Shown piece after piece: positions 56,465 through 64,000 of a stretch of 64,000 nucleotides of DNA. The DNA comes from Megascapheus bottae (Eukaryota > Chordata > Mammalia > Rodentia > Geomyidae): positions 2,108,001-2,172,000 of the forward strand of contig JANJXV010000013.1 of NCBI GenBank assembly GCA_024803745.1, in the 5' to 3' direction. Within the stretch, counting starts at the first letter, position 1. The number at the start of each line of letters is the position of its first letter. The translations under genes and the position numbers were made by a program. The notes beneath the pieces were generated by a model. The model made no database searches and was not told where the DNA came from. It was given only the letters and a program-made list of their open reading frames with translations.

Positions 56465-57390
56465 GTTTAATGTTTTTTATTGTTATTGTAAAGGTGATGT
56501 ACAAAGGAGTTAAGGCCACATAAGTAATGAGCACATTTCTTTTTGAAGTGTCATCTCTCCCCTTGTTTCCCCCAATTTTCCCTCATGACTCCCAACCCCC
56601 ATAAGTTGTACAGTTCATTTCCAACATTGTGTCTAGTGAGTGTCACTCCTGCATTTGTTCGCCCTTTGTCCCACTGCCTTTGAGCTCCCCCTTTTCCTCA
56701 GGAAAACTCATAAACTTACAAGACAAAAGGTACAGAAATCAAACACAGTGACAGAGGAGATGACAAACTAAAAGTAAACCAGAAAGCAAAATAACAAAGT
56801 CAAATCTCATTTCCATTTCTTGGAGTTTAGTTCTATAAACATCATTTTATATGACTATTACACCTTTGTGATCCTCTCCTAAGAATATCCTCCTTTGGTT
56901 CCACTGTGTGAATGTTTATAGTTTTATATAGTTTATCACGTCCATATGTAATTTTGTTGTCTTTTGTCTTTTTTGTCCAGTGCATTATTGTAGACTTATA
57001 GGTGCATTCTAGTTATGACAAATGAGAGAAGCCATGGACCCTATATTTCTTTGGATCTGGTTTACTTTGCTTAATATATTTTTTTTCAAGTCTTTCCATT
57101 TCCTTATAAATGGTACAATACTGTTCTTTCTGATGGAAACATAAAATTCCACTGTGGATATATACCATATTTTCTTGATCCATTCATCCCCTGAGGGGCA
57201 TCTGAGCTGATTCCATATCTTGGCAATGGTAAACAATGCTGCTAAGACTATAGTTGTGTTGGTAGCTTTAGTGTGGCATTGCTTCTGATCTATTGGGTAG
57301 ATGGCCAGAAGTGGGATTGCTAGGTCATAAGAAAGCTCTTTATGTTTAGTCTTCTGAGGAATGACATGCTGCGTTGAAATTTGGCTTGAA
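56465..57390 (-). mobile_element. 5'-truncated L1 (about 0.9 kb), minus strand, diverged
   Basis: Reversed tail 'tttttattgttattgtaaagg', a long pyrimidine block and 'gacaaatgagagaagccatgg'. ORF2 end reads FTIAKIWNQLRCPSGDEWIK and VEFYVSIRKNSIVPFIRKWK on the minus strand. The 3' UTR differs from the young copies, so this is an intermediate-age subfamily. Confidence 0.88.
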
Positions 57391-57890
57391 TTCAGACCAT
57401 GTCTTGCTCACTGTTGCCAGGCAGGCAATTAGACTTTTCACTAGAGTTGTATTTCATTTTATCACTTTGTAGTGAAGATTAGTTTTAATGAAAAACAAGA
57501 AACAATTTATATATGATTTTTATTGCTAATGTTCTAGACCCAAATGTCTTCCTTGCTGCTATAGAAACAGTAATGATCCCCAGAATCTAATTAGCCCTAT
57601 TGCTTCAATAACTCTGAGGTTAGCTGAGCACATAGTTATCCAGGTAAAAGCCACACTCCACCGTCTTTCTCAAATCCCAGGATGAATAGATGAGAGAGTT
57701 CTGTCTACTTAAAATAGGCAGTCTATATAATATCTAGCAAGAAATGTGCTTTCTCCTCTCTTTTCCTTTTCTGTTGCCAAAATGTGTTCCCTAACAATGA
57801 CCCATCCCTAAGATAAAGGATGTTTGAGTTCTCACCTGTCAAGCCCCTAGTACAGCCTGGGGCCTGGTTTATAGAGAAGAAACAAGAAAT
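57391..57890. other. Unique sequence, no gene seen
   Basis: About 0.5 kb between an L1 and a SINE. Nothing recognised. Confidence 0.5.
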
Positions 57891-57907
57891 AAACTTCTCT
57901 CTATTAT

Positions 57908-58099
57908 TTTTTTTGCCAGTCCTGGGCTTGAGCTCAGGGCCTGAGCACTGTCCTTGGATTTTTCTCAAGGCTAGAGCTCTACCACTTGAGTCTCAGCACC
58001 ACTTCTGGCTTTTTCTAAGTATGTGGTACCAAGGAATCGAACCTGGGTCTTCATGCATGCTAGGCAAGCACTCTACCACTAGGCCAAACTCCCGGCCCC
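57908..58099 (-). mobile_element. ID-type dimeric SINE (reverse) with 17-bp exact TSD
   Basis: Well-preserved reverse copy from 'tttttgccagtcctgggctt' to 'ggccaaactcccggcccc'. AAACTTCTCTCTATTAT is repeated exactly at 57891-57907 and 58100-58116. It is nearly identical to the copy at 21513, so both belong to a young subfamily. Confidence 0.96.
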
Positions 58100-58116
58100 A
58101 AACTTCTCTCTATTAT

Positions 58117-59483
58117 ATACTACTGTATCTAGGTCTACTTGTTTCATCCAACAAATCAATATCCTAATTAATATAAGCAGTCTAGGTTTAGACAGCCTCT
58201 TCAGTACTTTGATTTATGAATCATCTAATATCAGGTTGATATGCAATATCTGAAGTAGGAATGGCTGTCTCATTAGATCTTTCAGCATCTACAACTGGGC
58301 GTCCAGCCTTGAGTGAGGTCAGAGCTACCCTGTGTGGCTCACTGACTTCCTCATAAAACGCACATCCCAGCTGTGAGAAAATGAAGCCAGGAGTGAGGAA
58401 CCTCCTCAGTCTGTACATCTCTAAAGGAAGACCATGAGATCAATCAATTTCGTTCTACAATGCCATCTTCTACACTCTCCAGAGAGCTGATTGTCCTATC
58501 AGACAGCTCTGACCTTCAAAGTTTCATTCCATCTCACCACTTTCCATCTTGTTTACTTTTCTTTCCTTTGTCCCTGATTTTGACACAGCAAGCTTGTTCC
58601 AGCTCTGCTTTTCCTTTGGCCTTACATTGTCCCCTGGATCAGGGCTCACTTTCCTGCCTTGGAAGTGCCAAGAGACTCAATTAACTACTTAGATGTTTTC
58701 CTACACTTTGCACCTCCGGTAGTACATTCACTTCTTTAGCACATTTAAAAAAAAAACTTCAAACAAGCCATGAGGGAAGCAGAAACATTCTGTTATCTTC
58801 AATTTATAGCTGAGCTACTTCAGACACAGTGAAAATAATACGTCCAAGATTACATAAAGAAGTACAAACCTGGGTATCCTGATTTCCTGGCTAAGAGTTC
58901 ACTAAACCATAATCTGTCTCTCTGGTAGTCTGTTGGAAAGTATAGAGCACAGTCATGGGTGCAGCACTGTTCTCTGGATAAGGGCATGATGGATGATGAA
59001 TGAGGCTAAAAGAAAAAGGTTTTATATTCCTACAAATTTATCATCCTCCCCTATTGTGTACATTCATATTATACACATCCTGTCTTCTAAAGACTGGATA
59101 TGTGATTATCTATCATCTATCAAATATATAACATTTATATATAATATATTGTATTCATTGTATATATAAGAATGTAAATTATATATAATTATATATGAAA
59201 CAATACATTTCCCTTTAAGCCACTCTCCCCTCAAATATTGCCCAAGATTTTTTCAACATCTCTTAATCTCAAGAAAGTACACATATCTCGTGTATTTATC
59301 TTGATGGTTCTCCATTGGGACTTTACAGTAAAACCCCTTATTAAATCAATATGTTAATAATATTATCCTTGTTTCTATTTTTAAAATTTTTAACAATCCA
59401 TTCTGTATGTTGACCCTTCATTGGAATTCTAAGTAGTAAATACAACCCTGGTGCTTCCTGTTTGAGATACTTTCATTGTCAAA
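58117..59483. other. Unique sequence with a MIR remnant and AT-rich patch, no gene seen
   Basis: About 1.4 kb. TATA-rich low-complexity DNA lies at 59110-59205. Frames at 58221-58418 and 58460-58684 are not recognised. Confidence 0.5.
58785..58915 (-). mobile_element. MIR remnant
   Basis: 'caatttatagctgagctactt', 'cgtccaagattacataaagaag' and 'aaacctgggtatcctgattt' follow the reversed MIR core in order (tttacagatgaggaaactgag...ccaaggtcacacagctagtaag...gaacccaggtctgtctgac). Confidence 0.6.
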
Positions 59484-59494
59484 TATCTGGTTGA

Positions 59495-59729
59495 AGCCAG
59501 ACATGGTGGCTCACACCTATAATCCTAGCTACTCAGGAGGCTGAGATCTGAGGATCAGGGGGTCAAAGCTAGCCCAGGAACTAAAGTCCGTGAGACTCTT
59601 ATCTCCAATTAATCACTAGAAAAGAGAAAGTGGTGCTGTGCCTCAAGAGATATTGTGCTAGCTTTGAGCTGAAGAGTTCAGGGACAGCGCCCAGGCCAAG
59701 AGTTCAAGCCACACAACCAACAAAACAAA
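59495..59729 (+). mobile_element. B1-type dimeric SINE (forward) with 11-bp exact TSD
   Basis: A nearly complete reference copy for the window: 7SL-like head 'gccagacatggtggctcaca', 'tactcaggaggctgagatct', junction 'gactcttatctccaattaat', then the shared right monomer 'gtggtgctgtgcctcaagag' to 'agttcaagccacacaacc'. ATCTGGTTGAA is duplicated at 59484-59494 and 59730-59740. Confidence 0.95.
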
Positions 59730-60254
59730 ATCTGGTTGAACTTTACACTCTTTATCCTTACATGAAGATTCTCATGCATCGCTGGGCATTCCTTTCTTTC
59801 CCTCCTCTGCATCTACACTTTCTTCTATCCATAGTGAGCCACTTGAATTTCTTTCCTGCCTCCTCTTTGCTGTTTGTGTGCCAAGATTCAAAAGCTCAAG
59901 TATGTAGAGATGTCACATGTAAGTGTAGCATGATACTATAAGGTAATAGGGAATGGCAGGATTATGACATGGGTGCGTAAGAAGATTCAAATTCAAATCT
60001 AAAATTCAATGCTAACATCAAATGTAACTGTTCTGAAGAACTATTCCCATTACAGAAAGGCAGATTCCAACTTTGGTCTTACCCCTTTCTACTTCATTCA
60101 TTAGTAGCAGCTCTATGTCCTTCTACTTGGTCTCATTCACTACATCCAATTCTCTTGTGTTCAACTCCATCTTTGTTTCCTCTAATCACAGGCCTTTTGC
60201 CCTGGATAACTCCTCCCCTAAAACATCCCTCTTTTCAGTTTTCTGTTAGCAGTC

Positions 60255-60372
60255 TTCAAATGTGAGACCTTCAAAGGAAGAAATTGGCTGTGTATTATTT
60301 ATTCTGAATTTCCAATGTCTACACACAGTTGGTGCTCCACATATATTTCAGCACACGACTGTGTAAGTAAAT
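60255..60372 (+). mobile_element. LINE2 3' end remnant
   Basis: 'ggctgtgtattatttattctg', 'atttccaatgtctacacacag' and 'ttggtgctccacatatatttcag' follow the forward L2 3' end (CAGTGCCTAGCACAGTAGGTGCTCAATAAATATTTG). Confidence 0.65.
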
Positions 60373-62504
60373 CTATCTTAATCTGGATAGGATACATCGC
60401 AATCATTGAGTGATCTGAATACAGGGTTCTGCTCCATAAATTTGGAGGCAGTACTAATAAAGAATGTGGTGCTCTATCTATTTTAATATGAAATTTGGGG
60501 TGAGGGAGGATTTAAAGAGGTTGAAAATATAAGACTTAGCAAACAACTGAGTGGAGAATCACTTAAAGAGTAATGTCTTGGATAAAATCCGTATTTTTTT
60601 TTTTGGTTTTGGTCTTGAATGGCTTGGATTCACATTGTACCAATTCCCAAAACAAGGAATAAATATTAACTTGGCAAAATTCAAAACTCTTTTATTTGAG
60701 CCTCACTCATTTTCTCCTCATTTAGAGCAGAATTCTCTGTGGCAGAGTTGTGAGGTGACGTTTTCCTCAAGGTCCTTTGTTATTTTTTTCTTAAGTTTAA
60801 ACAGCTGAGTATTACTAATTAACAGCTTAAGTAGAAATATGCTTTCATACTGGAAAGCACAACTGTGCTGTTCATTTTCTTTGTTTTGCAGTTAATTGAT
60901 TTTCATTGAATAGTATATAATGGAGAAATGCCACCACATCAGCATTTCATTTCCAAACAAATACCACATTACCAATAGCAATTAAATATGACGATCATAA
61001 TCTCATCACCAACACTCTACATGTGTATAATGTGGCAAGTTAACTTAGATAATGGTGTCATAATTGGCTGGAAAATGAGGTTGGAGGGATAATAGCATCA
61101 GCTATTAAAAAAAGAAATGAATGAGCAAAACTTGCAGTATCATTCTTGCAAGAAGAAAAGAAATGGCATGCAGAACGAATCTTTACAGGAGGTGCATTGG
61201 AGAGCCAAATAAGAAACAGAGATGAATTCAAAATAGAGTAACTTGCCAATTCCCCTAGAAGAAAGAAATGAAAGACCCACTTCCTCCTTTGAAGGGCTAG
61301 GAGTTTCCACGAAGCAGTAGATACCCAAAAACTAGGAAGCACAGCTATTACTGAAGAGAAAGGAAGCAAAATAGGAGAGCCATTCAGTCGTGCAGTTAGA
61401 TCTGCCAAGGCAGATCTGGAAAGGGATTAAGGCCATCAAGCTACTGCCTCGCTAGAATGAGATCATTAGAGGAACGTGATTATAATCAAGCTACTTCTGT
61501 GCTTGACTCTAGGATGCTACATCTGCCTGACACTGCAGGCTCTGAAGAAACTGCTGATTGAAAGGGGTGGGGGGGGGCGTCGCTGGTAAGTAATAGTAAA
61601 TTGGAGGCAGATCAGGACTTTTACTTTGAATTCAGTAGGGAGAAGACTGTTGTAGAAACAAGGTCAGAGTTGGGATCAAAATCTTTTCCGTTCTCTCCTC
61701 CTCCCCTCATTTGGGAAACATGAGTAGATTCAAATCTCTGTTCAACTTGCAAGAAGAGAGCGCCACCAATAGTTCTGCCACATGACTATACAAATCTTTC
61801 CCAAGCTAACAAAGAATGCCAGGTCTTTCTCATTTATTAAGGGAAATTCTGAACGCAGGTGATGTTTTGGGGCATATATACAGGGATCTGGTTGGCGAGT
61901 CCTTGGATGCTAGGAGACAGAAGCTAGTCCTGGTCATTAAATGGAAATCTGCTTAGGGAAGCACCAACCCATGAAGTAGTACAATCAAACGCAGGGGCCA
62001 GAGCTTTACGGTTGTAGCAGAGTTACAGGGGAACAATAAACAGTGAATTCCAGTTCTGTCTCATGACCCTACTATTTATGACTAGAAGAAACAGCCACCT
62101 TGGGTGAGATGGGGAATTGAGGTCCATACCATTTACCAACCTAAAACACTTTAGTGGTCTTAAACATCAAAGTGCAGCATCATATGTGTGGCCCTCCTAG
62201 AAATACATGGTGTCTTTCTTCCACATAATCCCTCTACTGGGACAGAACTGAATGCCCAAGATTCCACCCCACCCCCCATGATGAATATGTCTCATTTAGC
62301 TTGGTGGTTTCACACTCAAACATAGCGATGGAAGGCTGTGGTGCCTGCCCCCAATGAATCCTCATCTTTTAATAATGATGTGGATGGCTGACAGTACCGC
62401 TTCTTCCCTACCTCTGACTGTCTGGCTCATCAGGCATCTGCTATTGTTTAATATATGAACCAATGCAAGAAAAGCTCGCTTTACTTAAAAGACTGCTCTG
62501 CCAA

Positions 62505-62650
62505 CAGAATACACTCAATAAATGCAAGATGATATGCTTATTTTATTTCAGAAATTTGCAATTGTCATCTGCTTTTATTTCTGCTACTAGACTGCAAATA
62601 AAACATAAGAAGGCAGGCATGTTGTTCTCATTGCTGTCCTTCTAGTTCTA
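62505..62650 (+). mobile_element. Probable LINE2 remnant
   Basis: 'ctactagactgcaaataaaac' and 'aaggcaggcatgttgttctcattgctgtcc' resemble the L2 segment 'ctagactgtaagctcc...gggcagggac...tgtctcattgctgtatcc'. Confidence 0.55.
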
Positions 62651-62727
62651 TCTCCAATTAGAATGTCTACGCCTCACTTGTTTTCATTCTTATGGAGATC
62701 TCAATATGAAGAAATTTAAAGATAGAA

Positions 62728-62880
62728 ATAGCCAGATTTGAATTCTAACTCTGTCTATTACTTCAGAGGGCTTTCAGAGTAATTGCTAACTACTAGATCC
62801 TGAGCTGTTTTATCACAAAATAAGAGACATTACTTACATAGTCCTTCTTAGGCTTATATAAGATTATGTTTGTTCCATGT
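62728..62880 (+). mobile_element. MIR element, forward
   Basis: 'cagatttgaattctaactctg', 'tctattacttcagagggc', 'gagctgttttatcacaaaataagag' and 'cttcttaggcttatataagatt' follow the forward MIR in order (ttcgaatcctggctctgcc...cagtttcctcatctgtaaaatggg...gttgtgaggatta). Confidence 0.7.
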
Positions 62881-63241
62881 GGCAGGTGGTGTTGCTTTTG
62901 TATATAGCCCTTCCCTGCAAATCAAAAAGAAAGCAATCTGGATGTTAGAAATGGGTACACATTAACAGGAAAAATTTAACATCAAGAGTTTTTTTTTCCC
63001 CAAAAAAACTTTAGCTACAAAAAGGTGAGTCAGATAAGCTTTCTTAAACTTTGCTGTGAAATACAAAAGAATATCATTGTGTGCCGTTGGCAGAGCCTTA
63101 TCCTGAATGTGAAACTTGAGAAAATCCAAATGTACTGCTAGCTTTTAAAAGTCAGTCTCAGAAGTCTGATTTTATTTTACTTTAGGCGTGATTCAATGTA
63201 AAACAATGTGTAGTCTTAAAAATAAGGAATTTAAGACACTG

Positions 63242-63568
63242 GGGCCTGGCATGTGGCACGTGACTATAATCCTAGGTATTCAGGAGATACAAATCAGAAG
63301 GACTGAAGTTTGAGAACAGGCCAAACAAAGAGGTAGCAAGATTTTATCCCAACTGCAATCCCGATACGGGGATAAATACCTGCAATCCTAGCTAAAGGGG
63401 GAAACATACTTAGGAGGGTCATGCTTTAAGTAAACTGGGCACTTGGCAAAATTACAAGACCCCGTTCAAAAATCAAATAAAACAACAAATGGGTAGGGTT
63501 AAAACTCAAGAGGTAGAATGTCTGCCTAGCAGCCTGATAGCCTAAATTCAAGCACCAACAGCTCCAAA
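63242..63568 (+). mobile_element. Composite SINE: B1-like head plus tRNA/ID-like tail
   Basis: The first part is B1-like ('cctggcatgtggcacgtgactataatcctag', 'gaacaggccaaacaaagagg'). A partial second 7SL-like stretch follows ('aaatacctgcaatcctagct', 'attacaagaccccgttc'). An ID-like monomer ends it ('gggttaaaactcaagaggtag', 'gtctgcctagcagcc', 'aaattcaagcaccaac') before an ACAACA-rich tail. It is longer than the other SINEs here and of a separate type. Confidence 0.65.
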
Positions 63569-63584
63569 AACAACATCAACAACA

Positions 63585-64000
63585 ACAGATTGCAAATAAT
63601 ATTTCCCTTTGAACTTTGTGCTAGGAGAAAATACTTTTATGTTTTGATAAGACTCCTCCATCTCTCTCTATATATCTATTACTATCTCTATTTCTTCTTT
63701 CCTTTACATTTTTCTTTTTCATTAAGAATAAAATGGAATTCACTATAGAATCATTCAGATAAATAAAAACTATAGTAGTATTTGTCACCCAGGTCTTCTT
63801 TTTGACTTAAAATTAGAAATAGAGATAGAAACAGAGATTGCATATTTTGGTTCAGCTTCATAAGGTCTCAACATCAGACCTAACCATTTTTGACCAATGC
63901 AGAGTAAGCTGATACAAATACATCTGTCTGGGTTTATTTTGTTTTGTATGAAATTACTGTCACAACTCAAGCTAGACTCTACACAGGTAAAGGAAAGGAG
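63585..64000. other. Unique sequence at the right edge, no gene seen
   Basis: About 0.4 kb with a short TCTATC-rich patch near 63660-63690. Nothing recognised. Confidence 0.45.

Larger units (their letters stand above)
59741..63238. other. 3.5 kb without lineage-specific repeats, no gene seen
   Basis: Only L2 and MIR remnants are seen. Frames at 60551-60808 and 61058-61408 (minus) are not recognised. A G-run (GGGGTGGGGGGGGG) lies near 61565. Confidence 0.5.

Noticed and set aside
57820..58167. 115-codon plus-strand frame, similar frames at 21479-21745, 27094-27387 and 4338-4547
   Set aside because: All are translations of the ID-type SINE. The recurring peptide (SSCMLGKHSTTRPNS) is the reversed tRNA-like head, not a gene family.
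61058..61408. 116-codon minus-strand frame, hydrophobic
   Set aside because: No recognisable family, no intron signals, and its composition matches the purine-rich plus strand. Treated as chance.

Overview
The window is AT-rich mammalian nuclear DNA with no intact protein-coding gene, no RNA gene and no CpG island that I can support. It reads as intergenic or deep-intronic sequence from a rodent. Two lineage-specific SINE types point that way. One starts with an ID-like, tRNA-derived monomer (GGCCTAGTGGTAGAGTGC, then GTTCAATTCC). The other starts with a 7SL/B1-like monomer (GTGGCTCACACCTATAATCC). Both share one right-hand monomer (TGGCTCAAGTGGTAGAG). An ID-headed dimer called IDL-Geo has been described from geomyoid rodents (kangaroo rats, pocket mice, pocket gophers). 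I therefore favour a geomyoid or related castorimorph rodent, by inference and without a database search.

The only host-gene-derived locus is a 5'-truncated, intronless copy of UFD1 on the minus strand (about 11.78-12.72 kb). UFD1 is the ubiquitin-recognition partner of NPL4 and p97. The copy is broken by three frame-disrupting lesions and is a processed pseudogene. Apart from it, the longest open frame is a 148-codon run at 48.67-49.12 kb, which I do not recognise and do not call a gene.

Layout: 0-4.6 kb, an L1 3' end and an older L1 split by SINEs. 4.6-13.9 kb, mostly unique DNA with the UFD1 pseudogene and two simple-sequence tracts. 13.9-23.3 kb, an L1 cluster in which three young 5'-truncated L1 copies have clear target-site duplications, plus an older AT-rich L1 and a MaLR LTR remnant. 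23.3-31.3 kb, mainly unique DNA with scattered SINE, MIR and L2 pieces. 31.3-39.9 kb, two minus-strand L1 copies, a SINE cluster and a perfect 27-bp inverted repeat. 40-44.3 kb, SINE-poor unique DNA. 44.3-50.4 kb, nested insertions (L1 inside a MaLR LTR, L1 inside an older L1) and SINEs. 51.8-53.1 kb, a retroviral LTR block. 53.3-59.7 kb, L1 ends and a SINE cluster. 59.7-63.2 kb, a stretch with only ancient L2/MIR remnants, followed by a composite SINE near the right edge.

There is no evidence of a new biological system. The most informative structures are the insertion history (exact target-site duplications and nesting), the modular SINE families, the LTR block with a variant polyadenylation signal, and the 27-bp perfect hairpin. 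All family assignments are from memory of consensus features. Boundaries without a target-site duplication are approximate.
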